A program made the position numbers and the translations under genes. From contig OU612066.1 in NCBI GenBank assembly GCA_914767715.1, positions 35,684,283-35,748,282 of the forward strand: a stretch of DNA of 64,000 bases, written 5' to 3'. This DNA comes from Membranipora membranacea (taxonomy: Eukaryota; Bryozoa; Gymnolaemata; Cheilostomatida; Membraniporidae). This document shows positions 24,453 to 36,046 of this stretch, piece after piece. Below the pieces are notes generated by a model. It was not told where the DNA came from. It did no database searches and saw only the letters and a list, made by a program, of their open reading frames with translations. How positions within the stretch are numbered: the stretch's first letter is position 1; every line of letters begins with the position of its first letter.

Positions 24453-25096
24453 AGAGAGGGCTTATGACCACTATTTTAGTTTTGTTTAGTGAAAGTATGT
24501 GGTAAAAAGATTTCCCCCTGATGTAAGGTATTAGTAAACACATATAGTCTGAGAAATTGACTTACTTACAAATTTTATTATTCGTAACACTGATTCTTAA
24601 TATTATGTATGTCATTAGCTTAAACAGGATATGACATCTGAACCCGGGAAAATACCATGTGATGTGCCAAAAGGTTATTAAACAGGAAAGGTTGGTGCTA
24701 TCTTAATCTCTACTCATTTATATATAACATGTAGTGCAATGCCATTATAAAGCTGGCTGGCCAGTATATAAGCTCTTCTACACAAAGTGGATCACTATTT
24801 AATACTACAAACTCACAGTGCTCGTTCTGAACTGCATTTAATGCAAGAACATTTCAGTTTTTGACCACTTCAACTACCAACTGACTAGCTAGGGCTACTA
24901 ACTATATACTATCTATTTGTATATATACATGTAACATAAGAATATATTACATACATAACCATACTACCTACTACTACCTAGCTAACCCACTACTGTAACA
25001 ATTAGTGCTGGAAACACAACTGCCTGGATAACATCAACAGATCTCCTCATATCATAATTATATCCAACTTCTCTGACTGACTGGAAATTGAACAAA
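24453..25096. promoter_or_regulatory. Shared divergent 5' region of STX17 and the ASB gene
   Basis: 644 bp separate the two start codons, which point away from each other. The stretch is AT-rich, with TATATATAACATG-like and TATATATACATG-like motifs near 24720 and 24920. An in-frame stop at 25055 precedes the ASB start. A bidirectional promoter is inferred from the arrangement; no specific factor site is claimed. Confidence 0.5.
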
Positions 25097-26338
25097 ATGA
25101 TGATGCTGATGCACTGGGGAAACTGCATGCAGACGATGCATGACATAGCGGACAGTCCTCAACGCTCGTGCCGTCAGGCTTCAAATAAAATATCACAACG
25201 ACCGCAGGAAGTGTTTGAGCCGTCAATGATGCTGAACGCTGCCATCCTCTTAGAAAACCCCTCAGCTGTTGCTCACGCTTTAAAACTTAAACCGAATGTA
25301 AACAACGTTGGCACAGATGGTATGACCCCACTCACATTATGTCTGAACATGCACAGCAAACAAACTGAACAATCCCTGGAAATACTGAAACTTCTTCTAG
25401 CATACGGCGCAGATGCCAACACCCGAGAAGACAGAACAAACAGCAAAAGGCTACCTCTACACATCGCATGCCGACTTGGGCACCTTAAAATCATCGGTGA
25501 GTAGCCAGTTTCAAGTTACTGATTCTTTCTGATCAACTCTTCTTGTTCAAACCTACTACCTTTATAGTGTATTAAAAAAAGCATCATGTGGATTTTAAAT
25601 CTAGCATACAATAAATACACCAAATTTGAGAAACGGTTGTTTCTTGCACTGACAAAGTTTTGTAATAACCATTGACTTTGAGTTTAACGTGAATTCTCAT
25701 TTGTTTTTGCAGACATACTACTGGAACATGGAGCGAACCCAGATGCAATAGACTCTCATACCTACACAACACCTTTACAATACGGTCTAGAACTACTCAT
25801 CAATGCCAAATCAACGGAAGCAGTGCAAATGTACTCTGATGTGGTGCTACGGTTACTTCAACATTCAGAACTAGACATTACCTACACAGGCTTCGCAGGC
25901 CCAAATCCTCTTCAGCTAGCAATCTTATCTTCTCAACCACAGATTATAATGACAATCATTTGTAAAGGCACAGCCAATCTCTCGCAAAGGCACATCGAGG
26001 AGGCTCTTAATATGATGAAGCACTATAAAGGCTCTGAAGAGACCAGGGAGGAGATTGTGAACAGTTTGAAGGGACTATCAATCAACGATTCCCCTCGCTC
26101 ATTACAAGAGCTCTCCAGAGCTGTTATCAGGAGCACAATGTCTCGTAGATTGAGTGCCACTGGCAAATTACACTGTCCCACCCATATTAAGAAGTTTATA
26201 CTGCTGGCTAATTTTGACTGGGTGCAGTGCCCAACTGATGCTGACAATCTTAATGAAGCTGATCAATCCGCTCTTAGTCAACTAACTACCAGAAGTCCTC
26301 AGCAAGTACAAGCTGAGACTTTCCTCAAGTATTGCTAA
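25097..26338 (+). CDS. Ankyrin-repeat and SOCS-box (ASB-type) protein, 2 exons
   Basis: ASB proteins are substrate receptors of elongin B/C-cullin-5 ubiquitin ligases. Exons are 25097-25496 and 25713-26338 (TAA), joined in phase 1 (gtgagt / tttgcag), giving 341 aa. The start is the first ATG after the in-frame TAA at 25055. Ankyrin repeats span about residues 40-225 (DGMTPLTLCLNM, LKLLLAYGADANTRED, LPLHIACRLGHLKIIDILLE, HGANPDAID, PNPLQLAILS). A SOCS box follows at about 260-300: PRSLQELSRAVIRSTM is a BC box and LSATGKLHCPTHIKKFILL resembles a Cul5 box. The usual Cys in the BC box is Ser here (ELSRAVIR against LCRxxIR). I cannot say which ASB number it is. It is divergent from STX17. Confidence 0.85.
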
Positions 26339-29300
26339 TTTATTTTTTTCCTTTTTTCGCAGACTGATGCTCATAGCTTTACATTCTCTTTTTTCAAAAC
26401 AGTGGTCACATTCTACTTTTATGTATTGCTTTTTTTGCGACAAACATTGAGGTTTATTGCTCAAAATCACATTCACCCCTGCTACAATATTTATTTATTT
26501 GCTCAACTTTGCCATGGTATTCACAGTTGTATAAATCTGTGCAATTATCTTGTGAATGTAATTAATTTATTAATTTGGACATTATCATAAAAATTGTACA
26601 GTGCTAAAATATTCAGACATTTCTGGTGTCATCCGGAATTTATTCTTCTCTTTGTGATTTTTGAAGTGGATTTCAACATCCTTTCACCATCAGGCTGTTT
26701 GTTGCCAAAACGAGCCAATTTAGTGATATGCTTGGCGGTACATCATAGTAACATGACGTCAGACACTGTCCACAGTCAATTAGATAGATTGCGAAACTGT
26801 CCAATGCTCATTCAATATGCACAATAACATAGTGACAACTACCAAGTTTGGAAGCCTTCCAAGTGCCTCAAAGTTTTTATCACCTTTGCAGACAATTTTT
26901 TAGGTTCTTAGCCAAGATCCAAACTATCAAATGTGAACTATCGCTTTAATCAGTGGTAAAAGATCACACAGGATGTTTGTTAACTTGATCTGGCTTTTCT
27001 CACTTGTCATGGTAACAAAATCTTTATTGATAAAGAAAGAATCAGTATAAATCCTTTTGAAATTAAAACGGTACCAGGTCATGCTGAGTGGAATTAGAAG
27101 GGCACTGATTGTCTTTAATACCCTTCCATTCCTCCTATGAATACAGATAAAACATTGAAACTCTGTGGCAACGTTAGGAATGTGATTTTTTTACTCCTCA
27201 GAAATCAAGGAGGAACCGACTCCAGCAACAATAATAAGTCAAGGACATAAACTATCGATTATATGAACACATGCTGTCAGACTCTCGTGTTCATCTCTGT
27301 TTGTCTGGCCGCACCTTAATAACAGACTCCCTGTGTGATAACAAATACTTAGTCATGTCGTAAATGATGATTAAATGTATTTAATTGGGGCATGATGAAT
27401 GGGAGAAAACATGATCGCACAATGATGACAGCAGGAAAACTAGCAGTTACAGCTCATGATTTATGGTATCAAAGTATTTTTATGATATTTATACCTATAT
27501 ATACCTACAGTTGTGCAATACTAAACATAGGTTGTAGCTATGGCATCCATTATATGTATGTGATGTGTACATTTCTGGCTATACTGGAAGGGGATAGATA
27601 AACAATATTTAAATGACCTGGCACAAGAGTACAGTTAGAAGTCAGTCCTAACACTATGAAGAACACGAATTGACATTGATAGCCAATTGCCCCAAGATGT
27701 TGCTATCATAGACCTCCTTCACTGCTAGACAATATACCCCCTTATCAATGCTACTGTCAATGCCCCTTATCAATTATCAACATAATTGATATATCAGTAC
27801 CATATGTACTGTGCAACAGTATCACTTACATAGTCATAGCAATAAAGGATGGGATTTCCAACCACCATCCATTATTTCGGGCGCCAGTTGTGGCTTCATG
27901 TCGTTTTCCTCTTCTGAAACAGTCTCCTCGTGATTATGATTATACATACTGTTGTTATGTGAGGGATTCCATGAATATAGAATCGTTGTTGTTTTATGTA
28001 TTCAATTATAGATCTGAATCTGTAGCTTTGTAGTAGGAGTAACAATTTAATTGCGAGTCAGCGTTTTATCTGTATATACCATACTTTAAATTTAGATCTC
28101 TCAGCTGATCGCCTTTGGTTACGAAACTGTGTGAGTGCGTACTGTGTCAGCAGCAAGGCATCCTGTAACTGGTACCCTGGTAACTATGTGAGTAAAGTGT
28201 TCTGTCACCTGTCCCAAATATAACATCTCACTCGTGATTCCTGGTCATGAACTGTCATATCAGCTTGTTAATCAATCTATTCCTAAGGACATAACCGCAG
28301 AATAAGGATTTCGGTATTTTGTCAGATACATTAACTTTAATGTAGGCAAAAAATTTTGCTAACTCAGCTCCACTACACGTTTTTGAAGAAATTTCTCTCT
28401 AATCTCGATCTGTGACATTGTACTCAAGTTTGAGTGATTTTCACAAGTACCTCCCCTTTAAATCATGGTAACCGGCTATTTGAACAGCTCACTATCTTCT
28501 TATACAATGTAGATTGAATATTGAGTCATCTAATTTTTGTGCCAAATATTATTTCATTTACAAAATGTCAGTTACACCACGAATTCCGTAATACAGTCTA
28601 TTTTAATATCTGATAATACTACAAACTTGGAGGGCGGAGTTGAAATAGTTAAATTCTGTGACGTTGTACCTATCCAGTTAACAGACTTGACATTTTAATG
28701 GGAATTTTATCATACAGCTGAATGAAATTGTTGGGCCGTAGTGCGCAAGCATGGCGTGATCTGTGTGCAAGGATAAATGTACACTGTATCTCGAAAATTC
28801 TACGTACTTTTATTATCTTGGATTTTGATCTCTTCTATTGTGGCACAGGTCAGGAGCCAATCATGGCCTTAGAAGCCATCAAACTTTTATCAGTTTTAAA
28901 GCTTCCCTTCCCCATCTCACTGCATAAGCGCAAACTGTTAACCAGGACCATTTGCATTTTCCTGAAATTTACTCCAAATTAATTACGTTTCCCAACCATC
29001 CAGCAGCTCAAAACAAAATCCTTGGTTGAATTTCAGGTGAATTTCAGGTGAGTCTATTGCGTGACGAATCTGTAACTTTACCTGCAACCTCACCTTTACA
29101 CAACAGGATGTCAGATATAATACGGATGTGGTAACCTTAGGAAACTATGCTGTGAAATATTGCATTATCAAATATTTACTATCCATAAGAAGTGGACCTC
29201 AATATGGGATGTTCCATCACATGTCTCAATTTTCGTAGAAGCTCTTGCTCACTGAAACAATCCCTTATTGTGCCATAAATAGTTTGATGCAATACATCAG

Positions 29301-30917
29301 GTTGCATACTATCAATCCAAAATAACTGTCGATCAATCAAAGCCCTGTCACGGTCACATTTTTGGAGGCCTAGTCTAGCTAACATTACAGGGTGAAATTT
29401 GTTATTCTATCTTCCTACTTGACCCACTGATGTCACTGCCACTGATAATATGTCATCAAATTAGCTAATTTTCGAAGAAAAAATCATCATAATGAAATCT
29501 TTTGCTTTGGTTGATGTGGTTGCAAGAGTGTTGTTTCATATGTTCAGTAGTATTTATTTATTGTTTTACTGGAATATCTTGTACTGGTTCTTCAATTATG
29601 TTGCAATTTTAATTTGTTTTGAAACCCTTGAAGGGTCTATAGAGAGGTGGTTTTCTAAATAAACATGGCGGGTGTCAGTAGTTCTAACTTGTTCTGTGCT
29701 TGACCTTTACACAGCACTCTTATTGATAGAGTCTCTGACCTTTTTGTGTTCTGAGAAGAGTCCTGTCTGTTTGTCCTTGTTTTGCGGCTTTTTGTGTTTG
29801 AGTATTTTGTCAGGGGTATTGTCTTTCATTCTGAGTTCGGATTTCTGGCCTTATATGGATATTTTTTGTGCTTCCATGTTCTTGTTTCTTCGAGGACAGT
29901 GCAAGTTCTGTTAACATGTTCGGCTTCCCTTTGCGACACAATTTGTAGTATTGTGTTTACCAACATATTTTTCCAGGTGAGGTCTCTGTCATAATTAAAT
30001 GACCAGAACCAACACCCATAAGGTGGGAGTATAATGAGGGACTGTTAACAGCGGTGCAGGGCTGCAGGCATTTCCGCAAGGTGCTAGCCGCTCTCACAAT
30101 GTTCATATTATTCTGGTATCAATCGGTAATTTCTCTACTTTATCAGCTGTGAGATTAACTTGTTATTCCCGAGATGTTCGAGTGCCTACTTAACCTCTAT
30201 TTTATCTTATCCCGAGATTTAGGCTCTAACTTCCCATTTTAGTCCTGTCCTGAACCGGTATACCAGAATACCATCTCACTTTATTGTAGACCGTGCAAAG
30301 TTTGCAAGTTTCTATGTCCTCTACTAACATAACCTTCATGCTGGGCTCTGAAACCCTACACTCAAATCACATGATTGAGAAACCTGTGAAAGCCAAGTGT
30401 GGTCTAATGTTCTTTTCTGTTATATTTCTGGTTTATCTCATTGTTGAAGAAGTCCACCACTGGAATTTTGAGTCGCCAATTAATTAACTCGCTAACCGGC
30501 TGAGATGGCCCGTCACCTTGTCAAAATAAACAACACAGATTTAATGTGTGCTGATCCTGATCTGATTGTATTCGCTGCTGGGGTGATGAGATGGTGTTAG
30601 GGAGATAAGAGTGAAACGCTACCGGGCAGACGAAATCTATCTAGTTTGATTTTTACACTTTATTTAAGAATACCACTCAGCCTGAACACTTGGGCTATTT
30701 CGACAGCTGTCCATGAGGATTGATGGGTGATGGATATGTTCAAGGAGAAACTTGAGCCATGCCATGATTTGGTATAGAGATATAGTCTTCATTTGTGGTT
30801 GTTGGCTTGCCTAGGTTTTCTTTTATTAGAACGGGTGGTGGTGAAAATTAAAATCATGATAATTATTGTTGGTACAAAGCTAATTTAAAATCATTCATTG
30901 CCTGAATTCTTGTATTG
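26339..30917. other. Intergenic, 3' flanks of the ASB gene and the 396-aa gene
   Basis: 4.6 kb lie between the two convergent stop codons. The region contains the ASB 3' UTR (no clear AATAAA close to the stop) and otherwise only short frames without domain or splice context. One minus-strand 68-aa frame at 29179-29385 looks protein-like and is listed separately. Confidence 0.5.
29179..29385 (-). CDS. Unrecognised 68-aa frame, possible gene or transposon fragment
   Basis: The frame encodes 68 residues with balanced, protein-like composition (segments LIDRQLFWIDSMQPDV and FSEQELLRKLRHVMEH), unlike the surrounding low-complexity frames. I do not recognise a family. Stops sit in frame immediately upstream of the ATG, so it is either a tiny single-exon gene, a decayed piece of a mobile element, or chance. 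No flanking exon could be linked to it. Confidence 0.2.
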   Translation of the reverse strand: MLARLGLQKCDRDRALIDRQLFWIDSMQPDVLHQTIYGTIRDCFSEQELLRKLRHVMEHPILRSTSYG

Positions 30918-33900
30918 TTATTTGTAGACTAATTTCTTGGGTGGCTTAGGTATCCCCTCCAAGTGTTCCGACACAAACTGAGGATCGATGACATAGCTGA
31001 GCTTTAAATGTGGCATGGTGCTCTGGAACATGGACTTGGGATGCTTGGAGCGGCTCTGCTCTGAATCCAGCTCTATGATCTGATAAGGTATCGTTGTGTG
31101 GTATGGTAACCGATGGTGGAATGGCCTGCAACAGACATAACAAGATTAATAAAGAGAATTATATAGATTAAGGAAAAGTATTTTTTATATTTTAATGTGA
31201 TTAAAAGAAAAACATTATAATCACGTTATGAACTTTAAGATGAGTGGTTCATCTAATCTAGAGTGTTAGTTGTGTATTTATGTACACCTGGTGTTAGGTC
31301 CCAGTCTGCCGAGGCACGAGTAGGAAATATAAAAAACCTGGTATTACAGTGCTAAAGTTAAACTGTTATATTTCACTTTACAGTCTCTAAATACATGAGA
31401 TCATGAAAAGTGCTATGTGTTGTTAAAACACTAAGACATTGTGCTGAATTCAGCATCTGTCAGTATGGAGAGAGAGCTGGTCATTGAATCATCAGAGTAG
31501 GTGACATTGTTTCTCGGATGACCAATTAAGTTTCATCGGACCTTGTCTCTGGTGATTCCTAATTCCATTGAGCCGCCTACTACTAAACACTTTTTATTTG
31601 GCAGACAATAGCCTTTTTAATTAATTAACTTTGGCCACTTACGACACAACGACAACATATAACACTTTTACCAATCATGTTTTATTTTTTTCGTTATTTT
31701 GTGGAACCTCAAGAAAATGTAGTTTGGAAATGATAAAGCTGCTAATAAGATTATTGAAAAAGATTTTTTTTGCGATTGACGGTAAGAAAATAATAATCCC
31801 TGATGTTCGATTAAATTGAATTATCTTGATGTACTTTAGGCGTATTTCTATCTAAGAGATCTGTTGGAATAGAACCATTTTGTGTCAAATCGGTGACAAT
31901 ACTTTGGTCCCTGAATCATCATTCATGATATTGAGGCCTTTCCATTTCCGGTGTCTGATATGGCCTGATGACCCACGCACTGTACCAGTACCGGGAGGAT
32001 GGAAACGTGAGTGACGTGTCGACAGCGCTAGCCGCCGTCAACGCTATCTAGCTCACAGGGTAGGATGGCGTTGGTGGTTCTAAGTTTAGATGGTGTGAAA
32101 GAAAACAATGTACAATACGAGAAAGTTTTACTGACATGAAATTAATATTCGTCTGATAATAGCTGTTTTTCTTGACTGAAATAAGTTTAATTACATTTTG
32201 ATTCTAAGAGTGGCTGGAAAATCTGGCCGATTCATGGAAAATTACTGTAATATCGGGTACTATAAGCAGGAGACAAGGTGCGAGGTACTGATTTACAGTG
32301 TACTGTGGTATGTACCGACCAGGCTAAAGGGTATTAGTTTGATGACAGATCCTGTAATACAACAGTTCAATATATAGTCCTAAGTAACCACCACATAGAA
32401 TAGTCATGTATCGTATTTTTGCCCTTCATAAACACTAAAATAGCTTTTTCCAGTCACCTGGTAGCTTGTGGGACCATGTCAACCAAGAAAAAAGGAAGCA
32501 CAAAATTTCAAAATAATTTCATCATTGAATTTTAGTCTGGGCTTGTAGTAAAGATGTGACATATGTGAATATTTCGCTTTCGTTTTCTCCGACTTAAATG
32601 AACATGTGTTAAAATAAGCAAATCCAGGACGTGAAAGAGGATAAAAAAAATTGATACCAAACATCATCTTGTATGATCAGAGTTATGATTGACCGCAACA
32701 TTATTACCGATATTTGAGATTTTCCCATTATTGGGTGAAATTATTATGTGAAAGTTTGTCCTAGGATCAGGATTAATTAACCTCATAGCAGGCAGACCCA
32801 GGTCCGTTACAATACATTCCGTTAAGTTGTAAGTTTTATTCCAAATTTAACAGAAAAAAATAATAATAACCTTATTATGTCATGCCCGGACTGAATATTA
32901 TAGTGTATTCACTTTTTAAAATTAGGCCACTCTACTCTGCGTCAACCCCCCCCCCCTTTTAATCTCATATTTTCAAAAATGAAAAACAAAGTGTCCCTCC
33001 TCCTGCGTGTATCCTAGGCTGATCTGTCATCTAGGTTGAGATGTAAGTTAGGAGCGCACGTGGCCATGACAGAATAAAGTATAGGGGAGGTAACTTTTTC
33101 ATCCTGTTGGATGTGGTTTCATCCACAGCCAGCCCTTAAAAGCGTTCGGGATGGCGATCGCGGCCGTAGGCGGTCCCCCTTAACGACCGCCTACGGCCGC
33201 GATCGCCATCCTGAACGCTTTTAAGGGCTGGCTGTGGTTTCAGCACCTGAAGACCTCTAAATACTTGCTGGTAATGCGTGGGATGGAATCAACACATTAA
33301 CCATATCTATATATAATATAACATATATAAAAGTTTCCAATCTATGGACTGCTGAAGCCTGAGTTATCAATATGGTGTGAGAATTTTCTCTTACCTCCAC
33401 CTCCACTCAAACTATGAACCTATAAACTACTGGAGTTTTCCTATTATCTCGTAATATAGAATTGTTTTGCTTTCTATAGCTCTATGAATTAACGCCTCAT
33501 AAAAAGGACTTATTTATTGCGATAATTACTTACTTCATTCCTAAACTAACTTACTTTATAAATAGAAGCACCATAGACATGGTAATGATATTATTTAGTC
33601 TATGAGAAGCACTTACTTTATGCCATACGGGTCTCCAGGCACTTCCGATCTCCAGCAATGTCTATCGAGCTCATCCTCATATTTAGGAAGCTGTCTATCT
33701 TTGACTATTGTCTTTCTCACTTTGTTTTGCATATTCAGTAACTGGTCGAATCTCTGCCTACATTTATCTAATTCATGTTCTAACTCTTCGTTGGCATAGT
33801 TTTCCGGAAAGTTTTCTTCACGGGAAACTTGTTGAGATGAATTACTTTCTGTCCTCGATAGATCATTATCTGTGTCGTCTGAAATAAGATCAGTAGTCGC

Positions 33901-35712
33901 TGATATGTTATGTCTATTATCTATTTGTCTATGTCTATTTATAAAAAAAAGAAAGATTTAACCTGGGCGGAAGATGTCTCAATCCTTATTCAGCATATGC
34001 TGTTGTATCCGAACACAAAAAAATCTCTTGGGGGAGCAGGAAGCTCTGCCTACAGATCAGAGGACTAACACTAACACTTTGAGCTCAGCCAATAAAGGAA
34101 TGAGAAAAATATCCATCGGTCTTTTTTTTATTCAAATACCGAACCAAATCTGCCCATCACGCTGGGTCTCGCTGTCTTACTAACACTCTTAGATAACTGA
34201 CCACTTAACTCTGGCAGTGAATCCCAATCCTTTGTTGGTAACATGGAAGTCTCCGACTGAGCTGGCGAGTTCGGCCTAGCTGGTGTGGTCGGTCGATTCG
34301 GTGTGTTCGGTGGAGTAGGTTTCATGCGTGGAGAGACAGATGGTGTTCCATAAGTTCCTGACCTCGATCTGGGCTCGGAAAACACGTCGTTCTTCCATAG
34401 AGAACCCCTTGGAAGAGATCAATTAATTATTAATTTATTGGATGCATCGGGTAGAGTTCAATTTTATTTTACTTATTCACTGCAAAACGGGGACAGCGTT
34501 TCTGTATGATTACTTTCGTTTTGTAATATCATGATTGCTCTATGTTGTAGATGTTACAGGCGCGGATCACCGTCTTAGGAATGAAAGATTTATTTGGTTG
34601 GGCGATAAAGAATACCTTGAGGAAGAACTCTCAATAAGACAAGCCATCCTATATACACATTCAGTGAGCACATGAATTCCTTCAACTGGTTACAACTGAT
34701 CTGTCAATTTATTATCACTATCGGAAATTTGCCTTGGTCACTCACCTTTTCTTGGCATACGTCGCCTTGGTGCCCTGGCTTGGGGGTGTGGGAGTTGATT
34801 TTCCACATACTCTAAGATTTCGTAATGATGCAGGCTGATCTGGTTCTTTCAAGGTTGGAATTCTAAAAGAAGAATACTAAAAGATAACCAGTGACACCAA
34901 CATGCGCATCAATGGTCAACTCCTCGCTGAGGGGTCCTGGGTAATCTATATCTGTTCCCACGATTCAGATCACCACAGGAACAATGTCACACTCAAAGAT
35001 GTTGAAATTTCTGGCAATGAATGACCTGACTCCAATAAATAATAGACCTTGAACACTAATGGTGTCTTATTATAGAGCTCCCCAGGGCAGCATTACAGTA
35101 AATGGTACATGTTTGTTCTTGTCTCCATCGGAAATCATGTATTCTTGTGACTCATACATTTTCAGACCTTGGAAACTATTGTGACAAATCGTATCAGAAA
35201 TAGTGCTTGTTCTTCAAGAGGAAGCTTTTCATCTTCAGTTGATCCAACCGCCTTTCATTTATAATGCAATACTAGACAGGTTAAAACCACTGCTATTTTG
35301 GGATTATTTCAATTTCGATCGATTCGATTGCTCACCTCTTCGTAGCTTTCAATCTGTTGGCATATGATAGCCTTTCTCTCTTCTCTTGGGCTTCATACCT
35401 CCTTCTATGGGGGGAATTGTCCCCTCCTCCGCCTCCACTCTGTCTGAGAAGACCACCAGGGAAAACTAACTTATCCTCTTTGGGATTCTTGTGCCGCCAG
35501 GTCACATTGTATTCGTCTTTTTTTGGCTGCCTAAGTAAGACCTTTCCATATCTTTTGCTGCAGGGCTGTTTGGCTCCAGTACTTATTAAAGGTTGCCCTG
35601 ATCTGGTCTGAGTTGGGCGATTATGTACTGGGATACCAGCCTTAGAGACGTAGACATAGCTGAGCTGGGCTGCTCTCCACCCGTCTTTTCTCTGAATACT
35701 GGCTGAGGCCAT
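30918..35712 (-). CDS. Conserved-looking 396-aa protein of unknown function, 5 exons
   Basis: Exons on the minus strand: 35712-35336, 34862-34746, 34407-34181, 33878-33617 and 31125-30918 (TAA). Every junction is GT-AG and the phases (2, 2, 1, 2) close exactly to 397 codons. I do not recognise the family. Visible in order: a basic N-terminus (QRKDGWRAAQLSYVYVSKAG, then GKVLLRQPKKDEYNVTWRHK) with a Gly run; a Pro/Thr/Ser-rich linker with repeated TPP/TPA motifs (about 183-215); a charged helical segment (ELEHELDKCRQRFDQLLNMQ); and a C-terminal block rich in aromatic, His and Pro residues (KPFHHRLPYHTTIPYQIIEL, HLKLSYVIDPQFVSEHLEGI). There is no signal peptide or membrane helix. The composition suggests a cytoskeletal or scaffold protein, but that is a guess. 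Confidence 0.8.
31126..33616 (-). other. Last intron of the 396-aa gene (2.5 kb)
   Basis: Phase-2 intron between the coiled segment and the C-terminal block. It contains a C-homopolymer run near 32946-32957 and the GC-rich foldback at 33123-33237, listed separately. No coding exon is seen. Confidence 0.6.
33123..33237. repeat. GC-rich foldback: 53-bp inverted arms, 9-bp loop
   Basis: The arms 33123-33175 and 33185-33237 are reverse complements with a single mismatch (ttcggg against ttcagg). The core is strikingly GC-rich (ATGGCGATCGCGGCCGTAGG) in an AT-rich intron. GTGGTTTCA occurs at both edges (33113-33121 and 33234-33242), resembling a target-site duplication though it overlaps the arm end. 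It is likely a miniature foldback transposon. Confidence 0.92.
34125..34180 (-). other. Possible intronic polyadenylation site downstream of exon 3 of the 396-aa gene
   Basis: Past the donor gtaaga at 34180 the reading frame stays open for 17 codons and ends in TAA at 34128. The hexamer AATAAA overlaps this stop, within GAATAAAAAAAAG. Intron retention plus use of this signal would give a truncated isoform ending ...RFGSVFE. The spliced form is preferred because its phase joins the next exon. Confidence 0.4.
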
Positions 35713-35914
35713 TTGGTGTTACCCGTGCTTACATGACTTTCTTTTCCCATTTCCTGCAAAACTTTGGAGGAAGCCACTCCAAGTTGCTTTCACTCAGTTT
35801 GTCACAAATGATGATGTCAATAAGCCCGTTGACTAACATTACTCTTTAATATCCTGTGCGGACAGTCTTATTCTGAGCGTTATATGGGTTGTTCTAATTT
35901 GAGCTAAGACTGTC

Positions 35915-36046
35915 GCATTCTAGTACATTCTAGTACATTCTAGTACATTCTAGTACATTCTAGTACATTCTAGTACATTCTAGTACATTCTAGTACATTC
36001 TAGTACATTCTAGTTCATTCTAGTACATTCTAGTACATTCTAGTAC
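35915..36046. repeat. 10-bp minisatellite, about 13 copies
   Basis: The unit cattctagta is repeated head to tail about 13 times with a single internal variant (tagttcattc). It lies about 200 bp upstream of the start of the 396-aa gene, so it may sit in or near its promoter. Confidence 0.95.
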
